NCBI GenBank assembly: GCA_035374585.1
Contig: DAOSPF010000001.1
Span: 1-64,000 of the forward strand
From: JAKPQD01 sp029572965
GTDB taxonomy: Bacteria; Bacteroidota; Bacteroidia; Bacteroidales; DTGW01
Length of the DNA: 64,000 nt
Reading direction: 5' to 3'
Part shown: one piece after another, positions 33,971 through 43,505 of the stretch
How positions within the stretch are numbered: position 1 is the first letter of the stretch
Layout of the letters: the number at the start of each line of letters is the position of its first letter
Notes under the pieces: model-generated
Databases searched by the model: none
Told to the model about the DNA's origin: nothing
The model's input: only the letters and a program-made list of their open reading frames with translations
Made by a program: the position numbers and the translations under genes

Positions 33971-36766
33971 ATGAGAGTCCCCCTGAAAAAAGTTGTGATG
34001 GCGTTGGTTATTTGTTTCCCGGCCGTTTTAAATGCCAGCAACACAAAAGAAATTGACAGTCTGATAAGTAAAACAGAAACTGCATCCGGAGTTGAAAAAG
34101 CTTCTTTATTGAACGAGATAGCTGAAAAATATTTACCTGTTGATGCTGAAAAGGCCGAGTATTACGCCAATCAGGCCAGAGCTTTTTCAAAAACCAGCAT
34201 GAGCAAATATAACGAGGCTAAAAGTTATAAAATAAGCAGCAGCAGTTATCTTAGTCGTTCGAGGTATAACGAAGCGCTGAAAGCATCGCAGGAAGCTTTG
34301 GATATTTTCATGAAAGACAACAGAACAAAGGAAGCTGCTGAAACCTATTGTCAGATTGGCCAGATTCACAAGCAAATGCTTGAGTTTGAGAAATCAATGA
34401 AAGACTACCACAAAGCTATTGAGCTATACCAGATGGGACGCGACTCAAGTGGAGTGGCGACTGTATATTCATTGATTGGAAGCCTTTTGCTAAAACAAAA
34501 CCAGTATGATGAAGCTATTAAGTATTATACCCTGGCGCTTAAACAAAAGCAACAGGCTCAAGATTCTATGGGAATGGTTTCGGTATATTCAAACCTTTCG
34601 ATTGTCAACAGGGATAAGGGGAATTTGACAGCAGCCATTGAGAACCTTCAGAAGGCTTTGTCTATTCTTGAGAAAAAAGGTTCAAAAGCTGAATTGGCAA
34701 ACGTATATAACTTATTTGGCAATATTTATTTTAAGAAAAACGAGTACAACAATGCTATAGTGAACTATGAAAAAGCTCTTCAGATTAGGGTTCAGTTAGG
34801 CAATAAAACAGAAATGGCTGGTTCATACACCAATATAGGGAATGTGTATAAGGAAATGAACAATTTTCCTAAGGCCATAGAATATTTGCAAAAAGCTTAT
34901 GACATTCGCAAAGAATTGGGAAATGCCAAAGCAGAAGCTATAGCTTTGAATTTCCTGGGTAATGCTTATTGGAAAGCAAAGAAATATAGTGAAGCATTAA
35001 GTTACTATCTTGAATCGCTTAAGCTGAGTTTAGAGTCAAAAGAGAGTACCGAGATATCATCGGCATATTTCAATATTGGTAATATATACTTTGAGTTAAG
35101 CAATTATGATAAGGCTTTGAAGCATTATAGCGAAGCTTTGGCGCAGAGCAGCTCATCAGACGACTATCCCAAGATGGCTTCTATTTATCAAAGTATGGGT
35201 AATGCTTACCAGAAAACCGGGAAATATACAGAAGCATTGGAATGTTTCAACAATGCACTCAAATTGCGCCAGAAATTGGGCGATAATTTACAGATAGCAA
35301 TTAGCTATCATAGTATTGGCGGGGTTTATACCGATATGAACAACACACAATCGGCCTTGAAATATTACAAGCTGGCTCTTGACCTTCGCAAAAAGATGAA
35401 TGACAAGGTGGCCATAAGTAATACCCTTAATGCAATAGGAAATCTGTATGCTGCAGTAAATGATAAGCCTCAGGCTTTGTCATACTTTATACAAGCATTG
35501 CAATATGCACGAGATGCAGGTTATTTCTTCAATATAGGGCTTTGTTCTCGTAAAATCGGCGAATTATATACCGATATGGGAGAAATAGAGAAGGCTTTGC
35601 CCCGTATTACTGAATCTGTAGAAATTGGTAAAAAATTATCCAATTATGAATTATTGCGCAAAGGATATTTTGCATTGTATAAACTGTATGAAAAACAAGG
35701 GAAATATAAAGAGGCGCTTACCAATTATGTTTTATCAAGCCAGTACAACGACTCTATCAATGTTACTATGACCAACAAACAGCTTCTTGACATGCAGTTA
35801 AATTTTGAAATGCTTAGTCAGCAAAGCAAAGTTCATCGTCAGGAAATAGAGATAGCACTGTTAAAGAAAGATAACCAAAATAAGGAGCTGAATGCTACCA
35901 AGAACAGGCTTCTTATTATTGTTTTGCTCATTTTGATGCTATTTATTTTGTCTTTGGTAATATTATATTATAACAGGTTCCAGATGAAGCACAAAACAGC
36001 ATTGATGCTTCAGGAAAAGTATGATATTATAGAGTCAACAAACCAAAAGCTCAAACAATCTGAAGAAGAACTGCGCAAGATGAACAAGACCAAAGATAAA
36101 TTCTTTTCTATCATGGCGCATGATATTAAAAACCCGCTGGGGGGAATGGTGACCATTACTGATATGGCAAGGACTGATTTTGGTAACCTGGCTGACGATG
36201 ATAAAAAGGAAATGTTTGAAGCTATTAACAAGTCTTCAAAGCAGCTTTATACTTTACTTGAGAATTTGTTGCAATGGTCGCGTTCGCAGACTGGTCGCAT
36301 ACCATATAGGCCTGTAGAATTGCAGCTTTCAGAAATAGCTGAGAATAACATTGAATTGCAGAAGGCCAACGCTAACAAGAAAAATATCATTGTTATCAAT
36401 CTTATCGAGAACACGCTGAAAGCCAAAGGGGATTTGGAAATGGTAACACTCATCATGCGAAACCTCATTTCTAACGCCATCAAATTTACCGGAGAAGGTG
36501 GAAGGGTGGTTATATCTGCAAAACAAAAGGATAATAAGGCTGAGATTTGTGTAGAAGATAATGGTACTGGTATCAGCGAAGAGAATTTGCAAAAGCTGTT
36601 CCGCATTGACACACAACTTGTAACACCTGGCACTAACAACGAAACTGGTACAGGTCTTGGGTTGATTTTGTGTAAAGAATTTGTTCAGAAAAACGGTGGC
36701 GAAATTTGGGTAGAAAGCGAAGAAGGGAAAGGAAGCAGGTTTTTCTTTACCTTACCGCTTGCATAG
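33971..36766 (+). CDS. TPR-repeat sensor histidine kinase
   Basis: A 931-residue membrane kinase. Signal peptide (MRVPLKKVVMALVICFPAVL), then about a dozen tetratricopeptide repeats to residue 610 (for example YSLIGSLLLKQNQYDEAIKY, MAGSYTNIGNVYKEMNNFPK), a single transmembrane helix near 647-669, a coiled coil, and a HisKA domain with FFSIMAHDIKNPLGG (phosphoacceptor His717). The ATPase domain is complete: N box NLISNAIKFT, G1 VEDNGTGIS, G2 TGTGLGLILCKEF. There is no receiver domain and no response regulator gene nearby, so it is an orphan kinase. The periplasmic TPR superhelix should bind a protein or peptide. The next gene, a secreted lamin-tail protein, starts 7 bases on, so the two are probably co-transcribed. 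Confidence 0.92.
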   Translation: MRVPLKKVVMALVICFPAVLNASNTKEIDSLISKTETASGVEKASLLNEIAEKYLPVDAEKAEYYANQARAFSKTSMSKYNEAKSYKISSSSYLSRSRYNEALKASQEALDIFMKDNRTKEAAETYCQIGQIHKQMLEFEKSMKDYHKAIELYQMGRDSSGVATVYSLIGSLLLKQNQYDEAIKYYTLALKQKQQAQDSMGMVSVYSNLSIVNRDKGNLTAAIENLQKALSILEKKGSKAELANVYNLFGNIYFKKNEYNNAIVNYEKALQIRVQLGNKTEMAGSYTNIGNVYKEMNNFPKAIEYLQKAYDIRKELGNAKAEAIALNFLGNAYWKAKKYSEALSYYLESLKLSLESKESTEISSAYFNIGNIYFELSNYDKALKHYSEALAQSSSSDDYPKMASIYQSMGNAYQKTGKYTEALECFNNALKLRQKLGDNLQIAISYHSIGGVYTDMNNTQSALKYYKLALDLRKKMNDKVAISNTLNAIGNLYAAVNDKPQALSYFIQALQYARDAGYFFNIGLCSRKIGELYTDMGEIEKALPRITESVEIGKKLSNYELLRKGYFALYKLYEKQGKYKEALTNYVLSSQYNDSINVTMTNKQLLDMQLNFEMLSQQSKVHRQEIEIALLKKDNQNKELNATKNRLLIIVLLILMLFILSLVILYYNRFQMKHKTALMLQEKYDIIESTNQKLKQSEEELRKMNKTKDKFFSIMAHDIKNPLGGMVTITDMARTDFGNLADDDKKEMFEAINKSSKQLYTLLENLLQWSRSQTGRIPYRPVELQLSEIAENNIELQKANANKKNIIVINLIENTLKAKGDLEMVTLIMRNLISNAIKFTGEGGRVVISAKQKDNKAEICVEDNGTGISEENLQKLFRIDTQLVTPGTNNETGTGLGLILCKEFVQKNGGEIWVESEEGKGSRFFFTLPLA

Positions 36767-36773
36767 CTCATAG

Positions 36774-39401
36774 ATGAACCGATACTTAACCCTCATTGCA
36801 GCAATATTTTGTTGTAGCTGTGCTTTTGCACAAAAAGTAGTTGATTTTGAGGATCGGCGTTTTGATGCATGGCATTCAATTCCAGAAGGCCGATGGGAGC
36901 TGACAAATCAAGCACCTATACAAGGAAAGTATTCATTACATCATTTATTTGATAATGATAAATCAGGGAGAGATTATATTTTCTTGCTTTATCAAGATAT
37001 GATTGATTGGAATGATACAGTTACCTGGTCATTTAAGGTTAAGCATGGTTATAATCCTTCTTCATCCAATAATTGGGCTATTTCTTTTACAGAACCCGAC
37101 ACCCATGTTGTTGAACCATCATCAGATTGGGCAATAGTGGCCGGAGTTAATCAGATTGGCAGTGATGACATGTTAACTCTTTATGCCATTAATGGTTTTC
37201 AAACCGTTAAGATTATTTCATCCCAGTTTAATTGGGAGACAAAAATAGGGACTTCTGTTGGATATGTTAAGGTTAGTCGCACTCCGGATGGGATGTGGTT
37301 GTTATGGGCTGGCAATAGTGAAGATTCGGCTATATTGGTTGGACAAGGTTCATTTGTAGAGCCAATTAAGGCCACTTGTTTTAGCATCAGCTATGAATAT
37401 TCGTCATCTCAAGACAGGAAGCTTTGGGTGGACGATATTCATTTTGACATGAAAATGATAAAAGACATTTTTGCCCCCAAGGTTGATACAGCTTATGTTT
37501 CGGGGGCAAAAGAGTTTACGTTGCTGTTTGACGAGCCTGTTTTCGGAGCTAAGCAAAGTAATGACTTTGTAAAAGCTTTAAATAATGAACATTTAATTGA
37601 TAGTAGTATAATAAAAGACAATAAAATAAAGGTTTATCTTAAAGATCCCATTGCATGTAACCAACATTATTGTTTTTTGTTTACAGGCATTCAGGATATG
37701 CATAATAACACTGCCAGAGACACAACAATTTGTTTTTATTTGTTCAAGCCAAAGGCTTTTGATGTGGTGGTCTCAGAAATTATGGCCGACCCTTCTCCTT
37801 CGGCCGGGCTTCCCGAATTTGAATATCTTGAGCTTTTTAACAGAAGCGATACTTCAATAAACCTGGAGAATTGGCAGATTCATGCAGATAATAAAATGGT
37901 GAAATTGCCAAAAGTTGTTTTGGAGAAAGATTCATTCCTGATTGTTTCTTACAAAAATGCCAAGGGGGTTTTTGACAAATATGGAAAAACTGTGTATTGC
38001 CTGCCCGATGTTTATTTTCTCAATAATGGCGGGGCAAACATTAGTATAGCCGATTCTACAGGCCAGATGGTTAGCTATTGTTGGTATGCTGACAGTTGGC
38101 ATACTGATGCAATAAAGAAAAAAGGCGGATGGTCGTTGGAATGGGCTGATAAATCAGATTTATGCGGGGGTAGTTACTCATGGAAAGCTTCAAAGTCCAA
38201 AACCGGAGGTACTCCGGGTAAGAAAAACAGTGAAGGAAGCACTAAAGTAAACGATATTAAAATAAAACCTTCTAAAATTCTTGTTCCTAATGACAGCACA
38301 CTGATAGTGTCTTTTAATAAGCCGGTAGATATAGACGCTGTGTTGGACAAATCTTTATTTCAAATAGGACTATCTATTGTATCTGTTGTAAATGTCAAAT
38401 TTGGGGCAAATTTTTATTCACTTGAGCTTTTTTTATCTGGGCATTTAGAGAAAGGAGTTACTTATACGCTCAATTTTTCTGATAAAATCTGTGATTGCAA
38501 TGGTAAGCCTATTGTAAAAACAGAACTTTCGTTTGTTTTGCCACTTGAAGCCGATAGCAATGACTTGGTAATTAATGAAGTGCTTTTTAATCCCTATGCT
38601 GGAAGCACTTATTTTGTTGAGTTTTATAACAGGTCAGATAAACCTTTGGATATAGGAAGCTTGTATTTTGCCAGGTTTGACACTTTGACCAACGAAGTAT
38701 ATAATTTTTGCAGTATTTCTGAACAAGGTTCTTTTCTAATGCCTCATAAAATAATGGCTATTTGTAAAGATACCTTGTTATTGTCTAAGTTTTATAAGTT
38801 ATATGATACATGTGTAGTATTGAGCAATCGTGATTTTCCTTCGTTAGATAACAAGCAAGGACGTATTGGCATAATAAACAGGCAACAGCAAATAATTGAC
38901 CAGCTAAACTATTATGAAGATTGGCATTTGCCGTTTTTGTCCAGCAAAGAAGGTGTTTCGCTTGAACGTTTAAGTAGTGAAGCTTTGACAAATGATAGAA
39001 ACAACTGGTATTCTGCGGCCGGGACGTATGGTTATGCTACTCCGGGGTATGCCAATTCTCAAAAGCAGGTTAATAATATTACGAATGACGGTATTATCAG
39101 CATAACTCCAGAGGTATTCTCGCCAAATGGCGATGGTTTCAATGATTTTACGACCATTGAAATTAAACCTTCAGAAACTGGGGTGCTTGGAGCAATCAAG
39201 ATATTTGATTCCAATGGAAATATGGTTAGGACATTGCTTCAGCAGCAGCTTATATCTGAAAATGATAGGTTTGTTTGGAATGGCCTTTCAGACACCAACA
39301 AAATACTGCCTTCCGGGATTTACATTGTTTGGTTGAGGACGATTTCGAAAAATGGAAAAGTTGACGAACGCTACAAGGTGGTGACTTTGGGCAATCACTG
39401 A
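36774..39401 (+). CDS. Secreted lamin-tail-domain protein with gliding-type C-terminus
   Basis: An 875-residue secreted protein. Signal peptide MNRYLTLIAAIFCCSCAFAQ; an N-terminal jelly-roll-like domain (about 22-225); an SbsA-like Ig domain (about 230-320); a first lamin-tail domain (VVVSEIMADPSPSAGLPEFE, about 325-450); a second Ig-like domain (about 485-590) and second lamin-tail domain (LVINEVLFNPYAGSTYFVEF, about 595-750); and a C-terminal FlgD-like fold (ITPEVFSPNGDGFNDFTTIE, WNGLSDTNKILPSGIYIVWL) of the CHU_C/type B sorting kind. Bacteroidota export such proteins by the type IX system to the cell surface. Role unknown, probably adhesive or structural; it follows the TPR kinase by 7 bases. 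Confidence 0.85.
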   Translation: MNRYLTLIAAIFCCSCAFAQKVVDFEDRRFDAWHSIPEGRWELTNQAPIQGKYSLHHLFDNDKSGRDYIFLLYQDMIDWNDTVTWSFKVKHGYNPSSSNNWAISFTEPDTHVVEPSSDWAIVAGVNQIGSDDMLTLYAINGFQTVKIISSQFNWETKIGTSVGYVKVSRTPDGMWLLWAGNSEDSAILVGQGSFVEPIKATCFSISYEYSSSQDRKLWVDDIHFDMKMIKDIFAPKVDTAYVSGAKEFTLLFDEPVFGAKQSNDFVKALNNEHLIDSSIIKDNKIKVYLKDPIACNQHYCFLFTGIQDMHNNTARDTTICFYLFKPKAFDVVVSEIMADPSPSAGLPEFEYLELFNRSDTSINLENWQIHADNKMVKLPKVVLEKDSFLIVSYKNAKGVFDKYGKTVYCLPDVYFLNNGGANISIADSTGQMVSYCWYADSWHTDAIKKKGGWSLEWADKSDLCGGSYSWKASKSKTGGTPGKKNSEGSTKVNDIKIKPSKILVPNDSTLIVSFNKPVDIDAVLDKSLFQIGLSIVSVVNVKFGANFYSLELFLSGHLEKGVTYTLNFSDKICDCNGKPIVKTELSFVLPLEADSNDLVINEVLFNPYAGSTYFVEFYNRSDKPLDIGSLYFARFDTLTNEVYNFCSISEQGSFLMPHKIMAICKDTLLLSKFYKLYDTCVVLSNRDFPSLDNKQGRIGIINRQQQIIDQLNYYEDWHLPFLSSKEGVSLERLSSEALTNDRNNWYSAAGTYGYATPGYANSQKQVNNITNDGIISITPEVFSPNGDGFNDFTTIEIKPSETGVLGAIKIFDSNGNMVRTLLQQQLISENDRFVWNGLSDTNKILPSGIYIVWLRTISKNGKVDERYKVVTLGNH

Positions 39402-39407
39402 TTTTTA

Positions 39408-39920
39408 TTATATTTTGCTATAACAGTTGGTAATTTCTCCAATAAACATGTGGTGAAAATCTCCTTCGGGGTATATTTCTTCAGCTATTTGGGGAACATT
39501 GAAGCATTCTTTTTTCAGTTCTGCCGTGTAGAGCTTTTTGCATTCGATTACCAGCCTGGCTTGCTCAAAAGTAATGGCTCCTGATGGCATAAAGATAGGC
39601 TTCAGCCCGGTTTCTTTGATTTTATCAACATCTTTGCCTGAATATTTGCCGCAGTAACTCAGCTTATCTTTGTGTTCTGGATAAAGGAAGCTTAATGTAA
39701 ACATATCAGAAATTTCTACAAACGAGAGCGTATGCCGCTGAGGACGGATAAAGATAGTAGCTACAGGTTTTTTCCATAAAACGCCAAAAGAACCCCAGCT
39801 GGCGGTCATGGTGTTAAGTTTACTGGCATTTCCGGCAGTAATGAGCATCCATTCTTTGTCTAAAAGTTGAAATACATTGTCTTTTAATTTGTAGGGGTCT
39901 GTTTTTTGAAAATTGTCCAT
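39408..39920 (-). CDS. Flavin reductase-family FMN-binding protein
   Basis: A 170-residue flavin reductase-like split-barrel protein: ITAGNASKLNTMTASWGSFG carries the FMN-binding loop, VATIFIRPQRHTLSFVEIS follows, then FTLSFLYPEHKDKLSYCGKYSGKDVDK and the dimer part EEIYPEGDFHHMFIGEI. Members reduce flavin with NAD(P)H or use bound FMN for unknown reactions. It is alone on its strand, convergent with the lamin-tail gene (6 bases) and divergent from the acyltransferase. Confidence 0.87.
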   Translation of the reverse strand: MDNFQKTDPYKLKDNVFQLLDKEWMLITAGNASKLNTMTASWGSFGVLWKKPVATIFIRPQRHTLSFVEISDMFTLSFLYPEHKDKLSYCGKYSGKDVDKIKETGLKPIFMPSGAITFEQARLVIECKKLYTAELKKECFNVPQIAEEIYPEGDFHHMFIGEITNCYSKI

Positions 39921-39965
39921 GCTTGACTATCTTTATATGTTGAACAATTGTAGTTTATCGTTTAG

Positions 39966-39973
39966 CAAAATTA
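39966..39973 (-). promoter_or_regulatory. -7 box of the flavin reductase gene
   Basis: TAATTTTG on the minus strand matches TAnnTTTG, 45 bases before the ATG at 39920. It overlaps the GTG at 39974 of the divergent frame by neighbouring position only, leaving room for an acyltransferase start further right. Confidence 0.4.
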
Positions 39974-40012
39974 GTGTATTTTGCAGATTTTTGGAGCTTA
40001 AAACCGGGCAAA

Positions 40013-41314
40013 TTGAAACTTTCCATTTTTAAATATTCTTTGTGGTACAGTATTGTCAGGCTATACGTAAAAGTTGCCTATTATCTTTATTATAGCAAGG
40101 TTGAAGTTATCGGGAGGGAGAATATTCCTAAAAACAGGCCGGTTATTTTTGCCGCCAACCATTCCAATGGACTAATGGATGCTTTGGCATTTGTATGTAC
40201 AGTAAACCGACAGGTAGTTTTTCTTTCGCGAGCAGATATCTTTAGTTCTCCTTTTATATCAAGGGTTTTAAATTTCTTTAAAATATTACCTGTTTATAGA
40301 CAGCGGGATGGAATAAAGAGTGTATCAAAAAATGAAGAAATATTTCGGATTGTAAAAGAAGGACTTTGTATGGGTAAGGCATTATGCATGATGCCTGAGG
40401 GTACACATCATGGAGGCATTAAATTGCTTCCTTTACAGACCGGGATATTCAGACTGGCCATTGAGACAGCTAAAATGCGTGGGGGAGAAGATGTAATTAT
40501 TATTCCAACAGGGCTAAGGTATGAACATCCCAAACGCTTTAGGTCAAAAGTATCCATTATTTTTGGGAACCCGATATCTGTGAGTGAATTAATGCATTTG
40601 AGTGAAGCGAATGCAAGTAAATTGTTGAAAGATATGCTTACCAATTCGCTTACCCGACTGGCGGGATATACTACTTTGCCAGATTCGGAGCTTGACGTTG
40701 CCAACTTTGCTTTGAATGTCCCAAGTGTTAAGGCAGTGAAAAAGTCGGAGGTTATAAAGTATAGTAATACATGGGTATTAAATCGGTTTGAAAATATTTT
40801 CAATAATAGCCCGATATTTTATAAAGAATTATCCAGGAATGTCAGTGAATATAATGAGTTGCTTTTACGAAGTAAAATAAAGCCTTTTTATTTATTACAA
40901 TTTCAAAACAGTATTTTTTTAACAGCATTAAGTGCCCTACTTTTATTAATTACTTTGCCTGTTTTTATAATAGGTATTAGTTTTCATGCATTACCATTGC
41001 TATTTGCCCATGTTTTAAACCTGAAAAATGAAGATTACCTTTTTCATTCGTCTGTCAGGTTTGTTATTTGGCTATTATGGTTACCGTTCCAGTTTACAAT
41101 GCTGACATTGGTATTGATTGCCATTGGAATAAGCATATCAACATTATTAGCCATCTTGTTTATGATTGTAATGAGCGGTATTTTGGCACTTTTTTATTTG
41201 GATATTCTCAGAAATGCTGTTGTTAACATAGCCTGCTTTCTCAATCTGAGAAATACCCTGATAGTAAAAGCAAAGCAAAAGAAAATTATGTTAAAACTCT
41301 TTAGTAAAAGATAA
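40013..41314 (+). CDS. PlsC-family acyltransferase
   Basis: A membrane acyltransferase of the lysophosphatidate acyltransferase superfamily, about 433 residues, longer than the 240 of plain PlsC. Motif I is AANHSNGLMDAL (His and Asp five residues apart), motif III is MMPEGTHHGG with the EGT, and VIIIPTGLRY is motif IV. The C-terminal 120 residues hold two to four transmembrane helices. No ATG precedes motif I; GTG 39974 and TTG 40013 are the candidates and the TTG gives the expected MKLSIFKYSLWYSIVRLYVK opening. It is followed with no real gap by an SDR gene and an exonuclease gene. Probable role in phospholipid or lipid A-related acylation. Confidence 0.82.
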   Translation: MKLSIFKYSLWYSIVRLYVKVAYYLYYSKVEVIGRENIPKNRPVIFAANHSNGLMDALAFVCTVNRQVVFLSRADIFSSPFISRVLNFFKILPVYRQRDGIKSVSKNEEIFRIVKEGLCMGKALCMMPEGTHHGGIKLLPLQTGIFRLAIETAKMRGGEDVIIIPTGLRYEHPKRFRSKVSIIFGNPISVSELMHLSEANASKLLKDMLTNSLTRLAGYTTLPDSELDVANFALNVPSVKAVKKSEVIKYSNTWVLNRFENIFNNSPIFYKELSRNVSEYNELLLRSKIKPFYLLQFQNSIFLTALSALLLLITLPVFIIGISFHALPLLFAHVLNLKNEDYLFHSSVRFVIWLLWLPFQFTMLTLVLIAIGISISTLLAILFMIVMSGILALFYLDILRNAVVNIACFLNLRNTLIVKAKQKKIMLKLFSKR

Positions 41315-41318
41315 TTTG

Positions 41319-42116
41319 GTGACAGGTCAATACAAGGTGATATGGATTACAGGGGTCTCGTCGGGGCTTGGGCGTGAATTGGCTGTAAATTATGCTGAAC
41401 TTGGTGTGTCTATTATTATTTCGGGACGAAATGAAGCACATTTGGCAGAAACAGCTTTATGTTGCAAAAATAAAGGAGCAGAGATATTATCTCTACCTTT
41501 TGATATGACTATTGATACTGAAATTGAAGGAGCTGTAAAGCTGGCTATAGCCTGGAAGGGGAATATCGATTTGCTAATACTCAATGCAGGAATTGGGCAA
41601 CGTGCTTATGTTCATGATTTGTCAATGGATGTAGCCGATTATATTATGAAAGTCAACTATCGGAGCTTAGTGTATATAACCAAATTACTTCTTCCCCGGT
41701 TTCTTGTTCAAAAAACAGCACATATAGCTGTTATTAGCAGTGTAAACGGGCTTTATGGGTTTCCTTTAAGGGCTGTTTATTCGGCATCAAAGCATGCTTT
41801 GATTGGGTTCTATGAATCACTTGCCTTAGAAATGGCTTCAAAAGGTATTTGCGTGACAATAGTCTGTCCTGGCCGTTTTGGTTCCGGATTTTCAACCAGG
41901 GCTTTGGATGCATTTGGTAAACCTTATGAATTGCTTGATAATACGCATAAAAACCTTTTGAGTGTGGAAAAAACTGCGCTAAAAGTGATGAGCGCCATTG
42001 CCCGTAAAAAGTATTTTTGTTTTTTTGGTGGCAAAGAGCTTATATTGTTGTATTTGAAGCGTTTAAATTCGAATTTATTCTTTAGTTTTACCAAACGGCT
42101 TAACCCAAAATCATAG
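41319..42116 (+). CDS. Short-chain dehydrogenase/reductase
   Basis: A 265-residue classical SDR. The nucleotide motif is TGVSSGLGRELA (TGxxxGxG), then NAGIG and the active site Ser in VISSVNG with YSASKHAL (YxxxK). The fit is to the DltE/short-chain group acting on lipids or sugars. GTG 41319 or TTG 41316 begins the frame, four or one bases after the acyltransferase stop, so the two genes are translated together. Given that partner, a lipid substrate such as a keto-acyl compound is possible, but not shown. Confidence 0.85.
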   Translation: MTGQYKVIWITGVSSGLGRELAVNYAELGVSIIISGRNEAHLAETALCCKNKGAEILSLPFDMTIDTEIEGAVKLAIAWKGNIDLLILNAGIGQRAYVHDLSMDVADYIMKVNYRSLVYITKLLLPRFLVQKTAHIAVISSVNGLYGFPLRAVYSASKHALIGFYESLALEMASKGICVTIVCPGRFGSGFSTRALDAFGKPYELLDNTHKNLLSVEKTALKVMSAIARKKYFCFFGGKELILLYLKRLNSNLFFSFTKRLNPKS

Positions 42117-42119
42117 ATT

Positions 42120-42845
42120 ATGTTGAAAAACCTGCCAATTGAAAAGGTGTTATTTCTGGACATTGAGACAGTACCAATGAGTCCGGACTTTGGACAATTG
42201 CCTGACATATTCAAATCTTTATGGGATAAAAAGTCCAGGCATTTCAGAAAAGAAGAACAGACCGCAGAGGAGGTTTATGAACGAGCAGGAATTTATGCCG
42301 AATTTGGCAAGGTTATTTGTATTTGCTTTGGCACTATTTTTCAGCGCGATGGGCAATGGCACACGCGTATTCGCCATTTTGCTGGTGATGATGAGAAGGA
42401 GATACTTTTTCAGTTTGCCGAATTGTTAGAAAAGCTTGAAACACAGGGAGGTTGGCGTTTGTGTGCCCACAATGGCAAAGAGTTTGATTTTCCTTATATC
42501 TCGAGACGAATGTTGGTCAATGGCATTAAGTTGCCTGCTTTGCTTGATGTTACCATGATGAAACCCTGGGAAACATCATTTCTTGATACAATGGAACTCT
42601 GGAAGTTTGGGGATTACAAAAACTATACTTCATTGGAACTCCTGGCGGCCTTGTTTGGCATACCTTCTCCAAAAAATGATATTGACGGGAGCCAGGTAGC
42701 TAAAGTATATTATGAGGATAAAGACCTTGAACGTATTGTAAAATATTGCAAAAACGATGTCCTGACCATCATCCAGCTTTTCCTCAAATACAGGGGAGAG
42801 CCTTTAATTGAGAATGAGAGGATTGACTTAGGGGTTAGCGAGTGA
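42120..42845 (+). CDS. PolB-like 3'-5' exonuclease (DEDDy type)
   Basis: A 241-residue RNase H-fold exonuclease. Exo I is VLFLDIETVP (Asp, Glu), Exo II is CAHNGKEFDFPYISRRM (Asp), and Exo III is RIVKYCKNDVLTIIQLFLKY (Tyr, Asp). There is no polymerase domain. Such free-standing proofreading-type exonucleases are common in Bacteroidota and their substrate is not well known. It begins 3 bases after the SDR gene and ends the operon before a short repeat region. Confidence 0.85.
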   Translation: MLKNLPIEKVLFLDIETVPMSPDFGQLPDIFKSLWDKKSRHFRKEEQTAEEVYERAGIYAEFGKVICICFGTIFQRDGQWHTRIRHFAGDDEKEILFQFAELLEKLETQGGWRLCAHNGKEFDFPYISRRMLVNGIKLPALLDVTMMKPWETSFLDTMELWKFGDYKNYTSLELLAALFGIPSPKNDIDGSQVAKVYYEDKDLERIVKYCKNDVLTIIQLFLKYRGEPLIENERIDLGVSE

Positions 42846-42849
42846 AAAC

Positions 42850-42903
42850 CACCCCTGCCTCCCGCCTGAGACGGGACAAGCTCTCCTTTTAAAGGAGGGG
42901 GAA
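42850..42903. repeat. Intergenic palindromic repeat, terminator-like
   Basis: Two small hairpins lie side by side: TCCCG/CGGGA (42860-42864, 42872-42876) and CTCCTTT/AAAGGAG around one T (42883-42897). The GC-rich text resembles other short repeats in this window (51696-51740, 52241-52379) and is of the type scattered between genes in this phylum. Probably separates two convergent units. Confidence 0.5.
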
Positions 42904-42953
42904 TATGGATAATTGTAATGAAAGTAAAAAGGATAAGAACAATTGACCGAATT

Positions 42954-43490
42954 TTAGGAATCAGATTTTTTTAGTTCTTCGTTATACCTTTTTGAAAGCA
43001 AATCGAGCATTTTGCTCATGGTTTCTATAGCTTCTACAGTAGCTGGCGAAGCTTCTTTTTTCGAGAGTCTTGCTAACATAAGCCAATACATAGCTTCGAG
43101 GCACACATGAGTGTCGGGACGAGAGCTTTGCGGTGATTTGGCTTTGTACGATATGATATTAGGCTGCGCCAGAATAAATGCCTGGATATAAAGCCCGTCA
43201 TTGTTCCTTAGCAATTGTTGGTGAAACTCTTCAATTTCATTCATCACATTGATAACCACTTGTATATGGCCAGCAGTTTCAACCTTTTCATTACGCATCA
43301 TTTCTACCAGGCTTTCAATCCAAAGCTCAGTATTTTTAACGTCTTCCTTATTTGTATCAGATTCTTTTATCAGAAATGCTTTTGCTTTGGAGGTGTCAAA
43401 GTTTATAGCCCTCAGCAAATCTTCCATTTGCCAGAGATAAAGTACATAAGCCGCAATATTGGTTTGTTTGAGATGATGAGCTAATAGCAT
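42954..43490 (-). CDS. DUF4924-family protein
   Basis: A 178-residue cytoplasmic helical protein: MLLAHHLKQTNIAAYVLYLW, then EDLLRAINFD, LVEMMRNEKVETAGH and HVCLEAMYWLMLARLSKKE. This matches the DUF4924 family of Bacteroidota. No enzyme motif or membrane segment is visible. It follows the S4-domain gene by 15 bases on the same strand. Confidence 0.75.
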   Translation of the reverse strand: MLLAHHLKQTNIAAYVLYLWQMEDLLRAINFDTSKAKAFLIKESDTNKEDVKNTELWIESLVEMMRNEKVETAGHIQVVINVMNEIEEFHQQLLRNNDGLYIQAFILAQPNIISYKAKSPQSSRPDTHVCLEAMYWLMLARLSKKEASPATVEAIETMSKMLDLLSKRYNEELKKSDS

Positions 43491-43505
43491 TTCTTAGTTT
43501 TTAGA

